Source: Monosporascus cannonballus
Lineage: Eukaryota; Ascomycota; Sordariomycetes; Xylariales
DNA: 64,000 nt
Assembly (NCBI GenBank): GCA_004154925.1
Contig: QJNS01000748.1
Span: 1 to 64,000 of the forward strand
Reading direction: 5' to 3'
Both the position numbers and the translations under genes were made by a program. The notes below the pieces were generated by a model. It searched no databases. It worked only from the letters and a program-made list of their open reading frames with translations, and was not told the DNA's origin. Shown here piece after piece: positions 35,051 to 49,907 of the stretch; the stretch's first letter is position 1, and each line of letters opens with the position of its first letter.

Positions 35051-35099
35051 ACTTTTTTATCTGTTATAAAAATAACGCGATAATTATTAAAAGTAAAGT

Positions 35100-38000
35100 T
35101 CGCTAATTACAAAACGAACTTAAGTTATTAATCGAAAAGACCGTTAATTAGAACCTAATTAACGAATAATCGATTACGGTATGGGAATAGGCGAAAAAGT
35201 TTATAACGGAACTTTAATAAATAAAAGATTATGGTTCCCGAGATTTTAAATCTCCTTATATATATAATAAGGATATATCCCGATAACCGTTAATTAAACG
35301 GTCGGAAAACGGGCGTAATATAATAAGCGCGTTCCGGAGTTCAAAATAAAAAAGAATTAAGTTTTTTAATAATAACCAGATTTTGGAAATTATTTGTTAA
35401 TAAAACGAATAATATTTAAAATTATTCCGATAATTGGCCGAATAATAAATAATAATATAGGTTAAAAAAGTAAAACTTTATAAGTTAATTATGATATCGT
35501 TATAAAAGCTTAAGGGCAATAAGTAAATATTGCGTTATAATTACCCGAAATTTTCCGAACGCGCATTAATTAAAGAAAAAGAAAATTAGATAAAAGTTAT
35601 TACGGAAGTTTACGCCGAAAAGCCAGGGCAAAATACTTTTATTTATATTTAATAAGTTATAGGCCATATGGACGTTTTTATTATATGCGTTTAATGATTA
35701 TATCGCGTTACGTTTAATTATTTTAATTACGAAAAAAATTAAAAATAAAAGATTTATGGATTTTTATTAAGAAAGGTTATATAAATCTTAACTTTTTCGA
35801 TAGGAAATATAGAGAATAATTTATAGAATTACGATAGCGATCCGATTAATTGCTATTGGATTTTTACGTTAAATAAAGGTTCCTGGTTTATAAAATAAAG
35901 TTTATAAATGTTTTTAGCCCGGAAAACGATCGGAATAATAAGTATTTTATTTTAATTATTTTTATAAATTAATATTAAGGTTATAAAATATTTTGTTACG
36001 GAAAAATGTTAAATTAAAATAAGTTAATAATTTAGTAAATAAAGTAAAACGTTATTAAAATGCTTAGAAAAAGGTAAAGGAAAATTAATTATTTTTTGTT
36101 AAAAGGATTAATAAAAATAAATGATCTTATTTTAATATTTATGGGAAAAAAATCCTTAAAGTAAATTAAAGGTATTACGTGGGAATAATAAGGATTGTAA
36201 ATGTTTTTATATTCGGAAAGCAAATAATCGCCGATTTAATTCTGATCGGAATAAATTTGTATAATTTAATATCTTTAATATTTATAAAGGCTTATTTAAA
36301 TATTATAATTATGGGAAATCAAGTTATAAAAGTATAAATTGTAAATCAAAAAAAGATACAAAAACTTTGTTATTCCGGTTATATGGAAACTGATTTCCGA
36401 AAGCCGTATAAAACGTTATAATATATAATAACGAATTAAATTAATCTTTAGATATAAACCTAAAAAAGGAGCCGGAATAAACATATACGTTTAATTTATT
36501 TTAGTTAATAATTATAAGATAATTGGAATAAAGCCGCCTTTTAAAAAAAGGGTACTTATTAAAAGAAATATAGGGGATATGGCGGTATAAGTAAATATAA
36601 ATACTGGAGCACAGATAAATATTATAAGCAAAAGGTTAGCGAAAAAAACTTAATTTTTAATTAGTTTTTATGGATATTCCGGGTTTTATCGGCGTTAACG
36701 GCGCGTATATTAAATGTTATAAGGTTTACGAAATTTCTGTTAACATAATAAATAATAACGGGAATAAACGAAAATTTAAATAAATTTATTTTATAATACG
36801 TTGTAATTGAAAATTGCCCGATTTTTTATTATCTAAACCCGGAATAAATAAATTTAGGATTTTGCTGGATATAATTATATGTTAATAGTTATACGAATTA
36901 TTACAAAAGGTCGATAAATAAAAAATTATAAACTTAACGTTTTCTGGTAAATAAATTTATATCGTTAACTTAATAAATTTAGCCGAAAAATTAGATATTT
37001 CGGAATTCGAAAAATATCAAAAATAAGGGATAATTAACTTTTTTATATATTTAAAGAATTTCCGACAAATATATTTTGAAAAAATAGGAAAAAAATACCT
37101 TAATTATTAGGGGTAAAATATGTAATAAATTTGATCCTTAGGAAAACGTCTTTATTCGGCCTAATTTACTTTATTTCGGAAGCTTAAAAAATATTCGAAA
37201 AATATATCCGAAAAAATTTAAAGGCAGGCCGGATACGTTATTCGAAAACGGACGTAAAGGTATTAATATTATTTATGCCCAAAAAAAAAAGGTAATTTCC
37301 GATTATACGTCAATTATAAAACGTTAAATTGGATAACGATAAAAAACCGATACCTTTTATCCTTAATTTTAAAAATAATAAATTGCCTAAGATTAATTAA
37401 GATATTTTCGAAAATTAATTTTAAAAATATTTATTACCGTATTAAAATTAAAAAAGGCGATTAATAAAAAATTGTTTTCCGAACGTAATATAGGTAATTC
37501 GAATATATAATTATATTATTTGGCCTTATTAATACGTTAATTACGTTTTAAGCTTATATGTATAAAGTATTAATTAAATTAATTAATTATATATACGTAA
37601 TGTATTTAAATAATATAATTATTTATTTAGATAATAAAAGAAAATATACGAAATATTTTTAATTAATTTATGAACGGTTATTATAATATTAATTATTTGT
37701 TAAAACGTTTAAGTACGAATTTTTTAAAAAACGGATAAAATTTTTAAAATTTATAATTAATACTGACGGTTTGAAAATAAACTGCCGACGGATTAATATT
37801 ATTAAAATATGGCCAAAGTTAAAATTAATTTATAATATTTAAATATTTTTGGGATTTACGAATTTTTATCGGAAATTTATTATTTATTATTTATATATTA
37901 CCGAATTTATTATTAAGTTTTTAAAAAAGATATAAGGTAAAAAAAAAATAACAAAATTTCGGTGGCCCGAAAAAGTTAAAAAGGCGTTTTGAAATTTAAA

Positions 38001-40400
38001 AGATATTTTTCAGTCGGCGATTATTTTCCGATATTAGTATAACGCCAAAAATACCAAAGTTAAAATAAACGCCTTAATAAAAGCTATATTAAGGATATTT
38101 TTATAAAAATACGGAAAATATTCGCGCTTAATTATATATTGGTTGCGAAAATTAAGTTTAACCGAAAAATAATAAGTTATAAGGTAATAAAAATTATTAG
38201 CGATTATAAAAAACCTAAAATATTAGCGGTAATATTTTAAAAGTACGGAAAAAAATTTCTTAATATTTATTGATTATATGGCGTTAAAGGATATAATAAA
38301 AGCGCCGGCGCGTAACTTTAAAAGGAGGTTAGCCTAATAGGTTTATTGTTTTATATAATTTGATTTTAAAATCTAATATTAACCGAACGCCGCCAATCCG
38401 GTAAATAAATTATTTAAACGCCTGGATTATATGTTAAAAGAAATTACGTATAAAAATATAGTCCTTATATTATTTAAGAAATTTGGATTTACGAATAATA
38501 TATTAAAAAATGTACGAAAAACGGTTGTAAATATATAATACGATTTAAAGTATTATAAAAAGGTAAAAAGCTTTATAAAAATAATGTAAAATTCGTTTAT
38601 TGTAAAATTTCCAGATAAATTTTAGGTAACGGAAATTTAGATAATTATTATTTGCGTAAGAAAAGCGGAAAACCCTTATTATACGATCGTAAAAAGTTTT
38701 CGAAAAAAAAATAAGGAATTATATATTTATTAAATTTATTGTTTACGAATAATAATGTAAATACGAATTGCAATAATAATATAATTAACGGTTAAATAAT
38801 AATAATTGCAAATTGTAACTGTATTACGATCGGATTCCGAAAAATTTAAGGAAAACGAAATTAATATTAAGGTTATTATTTATAATTAATACGTTTTAAG
38901 TTTTTTAATAAAGAAATTGGCTAAAAACAAAACAATATTTTAGCCAAAAATTTTCCGATAATTTTATAATTAAGTTCGAAAATTACAAATTAAGGATTTA
39001 AATATTATAGAGTTAATACGGATAGTTGGACGCCAAGCTGGAATAAAAGAAAATTATTTTCTGGATTTAAATAAAGTTTTATATTATCGAGATAAATTTG
39101 TAATTTTATTATAAGGTATTTTACGAAAGTAATTAATTACTTAATATTATAATAATCTAAAGATCAAATACATAAAATATGTTTATATATTAAAATTAAT
39201 AATTAAAAAGTTTTATTAAAAAAATATGGCGAATAATATCCGAAAATATATTAAGTAATATCCGAATTGTTAGGGCATAATAAAATTACGTTATAAACCA
39301 TATGGATAATTATAATTTTTGTTATTGTTTAAGTAATTTTTTTAAGAAATTTTGTTAAATTTTATTACGGGGTTTCCTAAAAGTCTAAGTTTAAACGGGT
39401 TAAAGTACGATGTAATCCTAGTGATTATTAACCGCTTTACGAAATTAAAATTATTTATTTTTATGGTTAAAACCTTAATTATAACCAAGTTAACTCGATT
39501 ATTTTATAACGAAATTAAATATAAATTCGGTATGCCAGCCGGAATTATTAATAATAAAAATAAATTATTAACGAATTAATTTTAGGCGGAATTTTACAAA
39601 AAGCGAAAAATATAATAACAAATATTAATTATTTATTATTTATAAATTAATAAATAAATAAAACGTACTTATTAAGTTTTAAAATATTATTTTTATAATT
39701 ACGTTAATAAATATTAAAATAATTAAATAAGGTTATTACGAAATACGGAATTCGCATATAATAATATGCGAAATACGTTTACCGGCCGCTTTCCGTTCGA
39801 AACCTTATATAGGTATTATTTAAAAATAGTAAAATACCTTTTACAAAAATTTAAAGGATAGGTATAAAAAATTAAAAAATATTTCGAAAAAATAGCGGTT
39901 ATTCGTTAAATAATATACGAATATTAGAAAAAAATAATAATAACTTAAAAAAATATTATGATTAATATTATACGTTTATAAAATTTTAATTAAAGTAATA
40001 GGTAAATTTATTGATTAAAAATTTTAAAATCAAAAATAAAAAATTTATATTTATTTATATTCGAGTTATAATTAAAGAACGAATAAGTTCCTAGGCGTAC
40101 AAAATAATTTTTCTTATTAAATATTAACGAATATATAATATATTTTTAATATTTTTGCTAAAATTATGGTATAACCGGAAACCGAATAACGTTTAAATAG
40201 CGTTATTGGACTTAATAAAAAAACAAGAAAAATAAGTAATAAAAGATATTATCCGTTATTAAGATAACCGGGAATAACGCAAATATTTAATTAAATAAAA
40301 AAATTAGCCCGCCGAATATAATACGTAAAAATTTTAAAAATATTTCGAATACGTATTTAAAATATTATAGCGTTACGAAAAAAAATTAAATACGTATATA
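35100..40400 (+). pseudogene. gag-pol relic of family 2 copy A
   Basis: Landmarks: a gag zinc knuckle at 36301-36342 in which all but the last ligand are lost (YYNYGKSSYKSINC); a protease active-site box at 36591-36629 reading VNINTGAQINIIS (DTGA changed to NTGA); reverse transcriptase MYLNNIIIY at about 37600-37625 (YLDD changed to YLNN); integrase core at 39352-39579 (FITGFPKSLSLNGLKYD, VIINRFTKLKLF, FGMPAGIINN); and a chromodomain at about 40254-40400 (KYLIK, PAEYNT). All substitutions at catalytic positions are of RIP type. Many in-frame stops are present. Confidence 0.88.
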
Positions 40401-40499
40401 AAAAATAAAACGACCTAAAATTCGTAAAATAATAATAGCCCGATCGGAAATTAATTATTTAATAATTATAAGAATTATAAAAAATAATTTTAAATAAAA

Positions 40500-42054
40500 T
40501 TAAAATATTAATATTAAAATATTATTTAATTACATAATTATTTTTAAGCTTTTGGCAAATAATTATTTTATTATATACCGATCGGAAACTTATAAATAAC
40601 GTAAAAAGAATTAAACCTTTATTTCGAAAATAAGATTTCGTATTTAATTATTAAGTTTTACGTTAATTAACTTTTAATAAACGTATTAAGGAAATTAATA
40701 TAAAAATATTAGAAAATAATCGGAAAATATACGACGGTAAAAGGCGGGTATATTTATTAAATTTATTAGGCGTAAAACACGGAAAAAATTTAAAAGCGTT
40801 TTATTTTTTATAAAAAACAGGGCCCAGATAACCGGAATATAATTTATTATTAATTGGAAATAAGGCGCCATTTTTAAAATGCTTAATATATTTAGGTTTG
40901 GTAATAGCCTTACCGGGTAAAACCGTTTTTTAATTATAATTTTTAATAAGCATTAGAATTTCGTTAAAACGTTAGAAAACGGGCGGAAAATATTTATAAA
41001 TGAGGAACGAAACGACATAACGGCTTTCGAAAGTTGCCTTATTTATGGGGATACCTTGAAATTGCGCCTAATCGGAAATTAATTGTAAAACAATAAGAAA
41101 AAAACCGTAATATTTATAAAAAGGACCTAAATTTGTAAACCCATAAAACGGCGTTAAAACTGGATTTCCGCAGTTATAATAAATAATTAAAGATTAACCT
41201 TAATTACATTAAGGAAATAATATTCCTTAATAATAACCGTGTTAAGGGCAAATTCGGCCTTGCGAAAAACGTTAAATTAATAACCGACTATAATTATGTC
41301 GGAACGTTTGTACTGGGTACCCGTAATACGAGCTTTTTCGAATTTGTTAATTAATTCCTAATTATCGGTACCAAATTAAAAAACCGTTTAGGCGATACTT
41401 TTAAAAATAATCGGAATTTAAACAAAAATTAAATAATAATATTAATAATATTAAGAATAATTATTTATTGCGCGAAAAGTCTTATAATAATAATTAATTA
41501 TAATATAATTTAAGGCGTCCGGAATTTGAACGTAAATCGTACGGTAATTGAAATAACGTTATATTACATATATATAATACGGTTTATTACCGCCCGTAAT
41601 ATAATTAATATTTATTTTATTATCGGCGTTAAAAGGATAACGTTAAAGGAAATCTTAATTTTCCTTAATATCAAAATATTATTTTTTTTAAAACATTTTA
41701 CGAAAAAGAAATATAAAAAACGGAAATAATATATAAATTAAATGGAAAAGGCGAAATAAAAATAAAAAAAGACGGGAGACCGAACGGAACGTGTACGTAA
41801 AAGGAATAAAAATAAGGGTACGAAAGAAGAAAAAAAAGTAAATAAGGTAAGGTTAAAAACGGATTATAATAAGGAATTGGGCGGAATATAATTAATTACG
41901 TAATATGGTACGTATTAATTATTACGGCAATTATTTATAACATAATATAATAGTAAATTATCGGCAAACATACGTAACCAAATCTGTAAAATGCATTATA
42001 TTAAATTAATAATAATATTATTAAGAATTAATAACTTAAACAAAGGAAAGTAAT
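40500..42054 (+). other. Conserved post-pol segment of family 2 copy A
   Basis: This segment lies between the chromodomain and the 3' LTR. It is collinear with the same region in copies B (about 59.15-60.70 kb) and C. Pieces remain open in the sense direction (41526-41729, RTVIEITLYY and NIINIYFIIGV; further upstream LKLDFR and FFEFV). The antisense direction also has long stretches interrupted only at possible RIP positions. Strand and function are unresolved. Confidence 0.55.
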
Positions 42055-42260
42055 TATAAAAATATAACCCCTATAAGGATAAGGCTAATAACCAACTAGT
42101 TATTAATTAGTTACCGACCTACTTATTAATATAAATTTACCATCTAGCAGCTAATGAGAAACGCCAGATGGAAATAACTTAATATACTTATTTCTTGGAA
42201 TCTGCTTTACGACTGGTTAGAGATCACCTTACCCAGCTCACAGCTATCCATTACCTTACA
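42055..42260 (+). repeat. 3' LTR of family 2 copy A
   Basis: Starts TATAAAAATATAACCCC (RIP-changed TG end) and ends CCTTACA, followed by the TSD GTCGC. A purine-rich stretch (ACAAAGGAAAG) just upstream may be the polypurine tract. Confidence 0.9.
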
Positions 42261-42265
42261 GTCGC

Positions 42266-43233
42266 AAATTTCGTTTTTTTACGGTTCGTCGTATTAACTA
42301 ATAAAAGCTTTCGAAAAATTTGATTTTAGAATTATGTTTTATTTTTAATAATTTTCGAAACGTTTCTAATACGAAATAATAAAACATATTTCGTGATGTA
42401 AAAATATATAATATGCAGTCAATTTTGCAATAAAATAAGTATTTTATTAATATTTTTAAAAAAATTTAAGTTTTAATACGATTTATTTGGTTACGTAAAT
42501 AAAATTTCTTAATTCGTTTTAAAGTCGTTATAATAGTATAACGTAACTTTTAGTTTTTAAATAAGCTAGAAAAATAAAAAAAGAAAAAGTAAGTTATCGT
42601 TAAGGCTGTCGTAATTATATTAACGTAAATCGTTATATCTTTTAATTTATCTAGTTTTGGCTTTTCGGATTAGCCTTTTATTAACTTTAACTAGAATATT
42701 TTCTTTAATAGTTTCGTTAATACTAGTGAAAATTCTTCAATAGACTCTAAGTATTTATAAGTCTTTTTGCGAGTTTTTAAATATTTTCGAAATTGGAACA
42801 TTTTTTATTTAATTAAATACTTAGTAAATTCAATTTTTATATCGAAAATTTCTTTTTTTACTTTATATGTGTTTTTATTTTTTTATATTTATATCGTTTT
42901 ATTTTATATAAACTTTAATAATATTTGTTATTTACCCAAATTAAAAAAATATAAAATACTGGATGGGATTCAATTTTACGTAAAAACTCCAGTTAATAAT
43001 TATTTTATACAAGCTTTTTTTAAAAATAATTTTGCATAAACTGATATATTTAAAATTGAGATATTTGCTGAGTCTTTTTGCTTAAATATTTTTATAGCAA
43101 GGTAAATCATTTTGTATCGTTGAAAAATATTTTTAATTTTCTCTAATATTAATATTTATTTATTTAATTATATATAAATTTTAATTTTAATTATATTTTA
43201 TAATATAACCGTTTAAACTATTTTGATTTAAAT
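42266..43233. other. Older AT-rich sequence between copies A and D, with a minus-strand coding remnant
   Basis: On the minus strand 42867-42583 keeps one frame with few stops, containing IKIEFTKYLI, FQFRKYLKTRKKTYKYLES and EEFSLVLTKLLKKIF. The stops in it fall at possible Gln codons. The helical, Lys-rich product is unrecognised. It probably belongs to an old element that predates the flanking insertions. Confidence 0.45.
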
Positions 43234-43238
43234 ATTAT

Positions 43239-43426
43239 TGTGATGAGGCTATATGGAGCCCTATTATGGAGCACCGGACAAACGCCGGTACCAAGCAGCA
43301 CTAGCGCAGCGTTTTATATGCGAATACACATAATTATATTTTCATTTTCCCTTTTTTTTCCCTTTAGGTAAAAAATAAATTCTTATTAGTAACTGATTGC
43401 TAATTGCTTAGGTAAAGCCTTTTACA
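43239..43426 (+). repeat. 5' LTR of family 3
   Basis: Starts TGTGATGAGGC and ends CCTTTTACA. It contains the GC-richer block CGCCGGTACCAAGCAGCACT, which stands out from the AT-rich surroundings. Confidence 0.9.
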
Positions 43427-43499
43427 TATTTTCTAGCTTATTATTTAGTAAAGCAGGAGACGTTCGAGATCAGATATTAGGATTTTCGAACGTTTTTTA

Positions 43500-46400
43500 A
43501 AAGGCCTAGCAAAAGGCCTTTATCGACCTAAAGTTACAGAGGGTATTTAGCGCTATAACGGAAACCTTAATAAGCTCGATGGCGACTATAAAGTAATACA
43601 TAAATTACTAATTCGAAAAAATAAAAAAAAATAATTTAACTTTATAAGTATATAAAAACGTAATATAAGTTATATAAGGAACTAATATAAACGGCCGAAT
43701 AGTTTAAAAACGGCTTAATTACTTAATAAAAACTTATTATTTAGTTATAAGTTCGGAATGCAATAGCTTTTACGAATATTAACCCTTTTTCGACTTAATA
43801 ACGATTAGAAACGTAATTAGGCTATTTTGTAAAAACGGTTCGAACGACCGAATTAATAGCAGGAACTAAGCAGAAACCGTTATCCTAGCCGGAAAATTTC
43901 GACGAGACAAAAAAGAAGTTACTCAGATAATACGTATTCATAACTTATAAATTTAAAATAAACTTTATTTTGGTAAAAGGAATTTATAAGCAATTTTACG
44001 TTATATATAAAAAGTTCAAAATTAATATATAACGTACGGTTATTATTTATTATATTACCGGAAACCTAAATAATATTTATAACTCTATCGGTTTCCTTTA
44101 AGTATTATATAAATAATATAATAATTAATATAAAAAAGAAAAAATAACCGAAGGTTTTCGGAACTTAAAGCAAATCGATAACGCGAAAATTTAATTATTT
44201 TATCTTTTATTTGAAAAAGTATTAATAAACGCAAAAAAAATTACCTGGTTAATAGAAATAAAATTTACGTTTTTAAAAAAAATATTAAATAGGAAATTTA
44301 CCTAAATTTTAATTTTAATGGACCTTTTTAAAAGTTATAACGCATAAATAAATAAAGTAATAAAAATTGCCGAACGTCTTAAAGGAATAACGCGGTAAAA
44401 ATTTTTTTTTCCAATAACCTAATTAAACGATAATAACCAAGCAGAAAATAACTTAGATAACGATATAAATATAACGGGTATTTCGGTAATAAAACGGCAA
44501 AAATAAAAACTTTAAATTTTACCTTTAACGCCGAAATAACATATACGATAATTAACTTAAAAGGAATAAAATATTTGCAAAACGAAAAGCCTTTGCTTAC
44601 GTTATAAACGTCTTAATTGCAAGGCGAACCGTTATCCGTTTTTATTAATAAAAAAACCGTAAGAAAAAAATTAAATTATTAAAAACGTACAATAATGAAA
44701 AATTGGAATCTGAAAACAAAAAAAGAAAAAAATAATTCCTAAATATCGGCGCGTTTAAAAATAAAAAACGACTTAAGCCGAAATAAAAATTACGAAATAA
44801 AATATAAATGGTATTTTATTTATTATCGATATATGTATTAACTTAAAGAATTTATAAAAATTTTATTAATTAAGGATATAAATACTTTACCGTAATAAGT
44901 AAAACGTTCGTAAAACGCTTACGGTTAATACATATTTTAATAAAATTATACGGATTAAAAAAAGTTCGAAAAAAAAGCGGACGACGGTAAGGAAAAATTA
45001 AGGAAATAATATATATAAAAATAAACATCGACGGTTTTAAGGCCAGGATATTTGCATATATTATTAATAACTTTAATTACCTTCTAATTTTGGGAAAATT
45101 TTAAATAAAATATTATAACATTATATAAGTAATGCAAAAACATTTTTTAATAGTAAATATAATAAGTCGTATAAGGGTTTACAAAAAAATACAAAATCTA
45201 AGGAAATAACGTATAAATAATTCGCAAAACAAAAAAAACTTTAATTGCCATTTTTAAGGTAAAACTTCGGAAAATAAAAAAGATTAAAAGGACCATATAA
45301 GAAATTTAATTATTTTAAATTACCTTAGCCAATATTAATAAAACGTTAACGCTTAAGAAAAAAATAAAAATTAACGAAAAATTTCCGTTTAAATTAAAAA
45401 CGTTTCGGAAATTATTCGATAAAAAATTAGGTAACGCTTTATCCCTATCCCGCCCCGGAATAAATTATATAATTTTATTACGCAAAAACGAAATTAAAAA
45501 AATGCCAATATTATAAGGGCCTTTATATAATATAACTAAGGAAAAATTATTAATTTTAAGGAAAACTTTAACGGAACTTTTAAATAAAAAATATATCTGC
45601 ATAAATAATTCGCTTATAAAGGTTCCGGTTTTATTTATAAAAAAACTCGGAAAAAAACTGCATTTTTATTGCAATGATCGGGTGTTAAATATAATAACCA
45701 AAAAAAACCGTTACCTTTTACCTTATATTTCGAAAACTTTAAAGTTATTTTTTTATATTAAGTAATTTACGAAAATAAATATGTAAATAATATTTTATAA
45801 AATTAGAATTAAAAAAACGAATAAAAAATAATATTCCGAACGCGTTTTGATTTATACGAATAATTGATAATACCGTTCGGCTTATACGGGATTTCTACAA
45901 CTTTTTAATAATATGTTAACAGGGTCCTAAAGGAGTACCTCGACGTTTTCTGCTTAGCGTATATAGACGATATCTTTATTTTTTTTCCGAATCTAAGAAA
46001 AATCATATACAAAAGGTAAAAAAAGTCCTAAGCCGTTTGGGAAAAACGGATTTAAATCTGGATATCTTTAAATGCGAATTTGCCGTAAAAACGATAAAAT
46101 ATTTTGCATTTATTATAAACGCCGGAAAAAAAATATAAATAAATTTTAAGAAATTACGCGTAATCAAAAAATAAAAAACTTTCAAAATGCTTAAGGAAAT
46201 CCGAAACTTTTTAAGGTTCGCAAATTTTTACCGCGATTTTATAGCTTATTACGTAAGTATATTAATACCGTTAATAACCTTAACCCGGAAAAAAAATAAT
46301 GTTTAAACGTTTTAAAAACGTATTTATAATAAAACCGATTTTAATATAATAAAACTCTAAAAAACCTATAATATTAAAACTAAATTATTTAAAAATAACA

Positions 46401-48400
46401 TACAAAAATTATTTATTATAAGTTAATAAATAAAAAATATTATGTTCGGTTGCTTATTATTTTAAGAAATTAAATACCGTTAAAGTTAAATACGAAATAT
46501 ATAATAAGGAATTTCTAATAATAATAAGTTATTTAAAAACGTAAGATATAAAACTGCATAACGTAATAACCTTATTTAAAATTTTCACCGACCATAAAAA
46601 TTTAAAACATTTTATAATTATTAAAAAGTTAAACGAATATTATATAAAATAATTAAAAGAATTATCTTATTTTAATTTTTATTTCAAATTCCGTACCGGC
46701 CATTTAAATATTAAGGCCGATATATTTTCGCGTAAAAAATAAAATATATTTATAAAAAAAGGCGAAAATCGGAAAATTATATAAAGATTTTAATTAATAA
46801 AAGATAAATAATTGCCGATATTATTTACGAAACGCTAGAAATATACCGAAAATGCAATAACGATTAATAATATTAAAATTAAAAATAACGAGTTATTTCG
46901 AAAAATGCAAATATTTTAATATTACGAAAACTTCCAAAAACTTTAAGACGTAACGTTAAAACATAATAAAAATTACGACCGTGTTATTAAGGCCATTACA
47001 AAAAAAACCGTTATTCTTTTACAAAATTAAAATTATTAATATTAATCACAAAATATATTTTAAACATTAAGGGCTTTTTTAATTTCAGGAACGCCTTTAA
47101 ATGTTAAATTAAGAACTGCTTAAAACGGCCTTAATACAAAATATTTACGATTTTTATATAATTAACCACCTAAATAAAAAGATTATAATAACGGTATTTT
47201 CGAAAAACTTTTTCTAACCGGATATATATCGTATAATAAGGCAGTTCTATAGGAATTACGACGTATACTGCTATAAAAACATATAAAAAAATAATAAAAA
47301 AGTTATTAAAATTACTTTTAATTTCTGAATAATTTCATAATAAATTATTAATCAATTTTATAACTAATTTATTAACCGTTTTTAAATACGATTTATATTT
47401 TTTGATAATTTATAATAAATTAATTGTTTAAGATAATAATCCTAAAGGCGATATATATAATAAACGCAAAAATATATACAGAAATATTCGTAAAAATATA
47501 TTAAAAATGTTATATTTTTCTTAACATTATTATAAATAATAAGGAAATTAAATAAATAAGAAATTTCTGGACGAAACTTTACGAATTAGTAAGGATAAAA
47601 TAACGCTTTTTTACCGTATACCACTTAGAAACCAATAATATTACGAAAAAAGATAATTAAAAAATATTAATTTATTTACGAATTTTTATAATGTATTTAT
47701 AATAAAAATAAAATAAATTCCTTCCGGGAACAATATTTGCAATTAATATCCGAAATACGACCTCGATAAAATTAAATCTTTTTTTTTCTTATTTTACGGA
47801 TATTACGTTAACCCGATTCTCTATATAAAAAATAATTCGGCAATTAAAAAAGATTTATGCATAAAAATGGAAAATTTCGTTAAAAAATTATAAAAAAATA
47901 CGGAATTCGCTTAAGCCGCAATAACGGCGGCCCAGCAAACCCGGAAGGAAATAACGAATAAACGTTATTTTTCCGCCGAAAAATACAAAGTTAATAATAA
48001 AATCTAAATATTTTTAAAAAATATCGTTATTTTTTAACCGTCGAAAAAATTAAAATAATTAATTTTTATATTATTAAATTAAATATACTTAAAAAATTTA
48101 TAACCATTTTTACGTTAATTTATTAAGGCGTATAAATCGTAACCTTTTACTATCTTAAATTAACGCAAATATATAACCCCTTTTTATTATCTTTAAAAAA
48201 AATAACAAATTAAAATTTAAAATCGAAAATATTTTTTAAATCCGGATTAAAAAAATAAAAAAAGGTTTTATACGCCAAATCCAGATTAAATAATTAAATT
48301 ATGCAAAACCAATTTGGGAACCGTTTAAAAAATTTGTAAATACGGCATTTCTATAATAATTCGAAAAAGAATACGGCAATATAACTATTAATAACTGACC
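43500..48400 (+). pseudogene. gag-pol relic of family 3
   Basis: The reverse transcriptase box is the best preserved in the window: LDVFCLAYIDDIFI at about 45,940-45,985. Downstream sense pieces around 46,010-46,300 include KTDLNLDIFKCEFAVKTIKY and NFLRFANFYRDF, typical of the reverse transcriptase C-terminal part. RNase H follows at about 46,570-46,745 (FTDHKNLKHF, ELSYFNFYFKFRTGHLNIKAD), then integrase remnants at 47.1-48.0 kb. A chromodomain remnant lies at about 48,240-48,370 (PIWEPFKKFVNTAFL). Stops and shifts are frequent. Confidence 0.85.
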
Positions 48401-49907
48401 CCAAATCCGGCGTACCACCCGAAAGCAGACGGGTAAAAATTTAACTTAAAAATACCGGCCGGATAACGCGTAAACGGTATAAAAAACTTAAGGAAACCGT
48501 TTCAAAATAACCTTATATAATTCGTAAATAAATATTAAAATAACGTTTTCGTTATTTACAAATAAAATATATTAAGAAAAAATTAAAAGTTATAAAAATA
48601 ATATAACGGTTATAAAATTATTTAATTATTTTTAAAAACTTATAAATATAATAATTTATTTTACGAATTTGTAATATTAATATTATATTAAAATTCCATA
48701 CCTAAAATACGTAATTATTTAGCCTTATTTCTATCAAATTCCGGCAAAATTAGATTTTTTTTTAACAGCCTAAATTATAATTACGAAATTTTCGAAAACA
48801 TTAGTAATGTAATTATTAACAGCTATTAATTTAACTTATAAGGTAAATTAATAAATAACGTAAAAAAACGCAAAAATATCGTAAAAAAATTATATAACGA
48901 AATATATTATTTTTAAATTTAATACGTTTTTTATTACGTTAAGCAAAAAAACCGGCAAAACCGGTAACTTAACCCATATATAAATAACGTATAAGCCAGG
49001 AATTAAGGGCATAAATTTATTTCGAAACGAACGACGTATAAAAGCTTAAAGCGCGAACGTAAGGTTTCGGTACCTGCCTTTTCCTAGATACGGATGGCCG
49101 CTAAACCAAGGTTAACAATAAAAAAATAATATAAAAAATATGCAAAAACAATAAATTTATTAAAGTTTTAATAATCGTAATTAATAGCAGCCTTATAAAA
49201 TGCGTTAACCGCCTAACGAAATTCGGAAATATTTGCAAATTATACGGAAATTATATTAAAAAAATATATTAATAAAAATATTTATTTCGGAATATTTATA
49301 ATTATAATTAATATAAACCTAATAACGGACCGCTTTTTTGTCTATAATAATAAATATTTTAAAAATAACGAATAACTAATACATAAATAAATTATATACC
49401 TTATTAATTTAATTAGAATATATTCGAGTTTTTAACAAAACAAATTATATAAATAAAATAAAGTATATCGTAAATACGGGTAGGATATTCGTCCAAAACA
49501 ATATAAATACGTAACGTACGAAAAACTTTGGCGGATTCCGATTTACCAAAAAGGCCCGAAACCGTAAAAACGTCCTTTTTATAAGGTATTTTCGTAATAT
49601 TATAACGCATTAATTAATTTTTAAACTATTACGAAATAAAGTACAAAAACGTTATTAAAATATTAATAAAAATTAATTTACCAAATTAAATTATTATTAT
49701 AAGAAAAAAGGTTAAAATAAATAAAAACGTAAGCGCATTTTTATATATAAGCTTATTTAACGTATAATCAACCCATAATTAGCTACCTAAGCTAAATCTA
49801 GTTCGGAAATCAACAAATTTCCGAATTTCGGACTAATCAAAAACTAAAGATTAACGTAATTATTAATTTTACGATAAACTAAACCCTTTTGAGAAAAATA
49901 AAAGGTA

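Larger units (their letters stand above)
34845..42260 (+). mobile_element. Ty3/Gypsy family 2 chromovirus, copy A (7,416 bp)
   Basis: 206-bp LTRs at 34845-35050 and 42055-42260, original ends TGTGAAAA...CTTACA, and TSD GTCGC at 34840-34844 and 42261-42265. Plus-strand order is gag, protease, reverse transcriptase, RNase H, integrase, chromodomain, then an extra ~1.6-kb segment before the 3' LTR. This copy is less mutated than copy B and is the best template for the family. Confidence 0.95.

Noticed and set aside
46003..46185. Minus-strand frame in family 3
   Set aside because: It is antisense to reverse transcriptase sequence that reads clearly on the plus strand.
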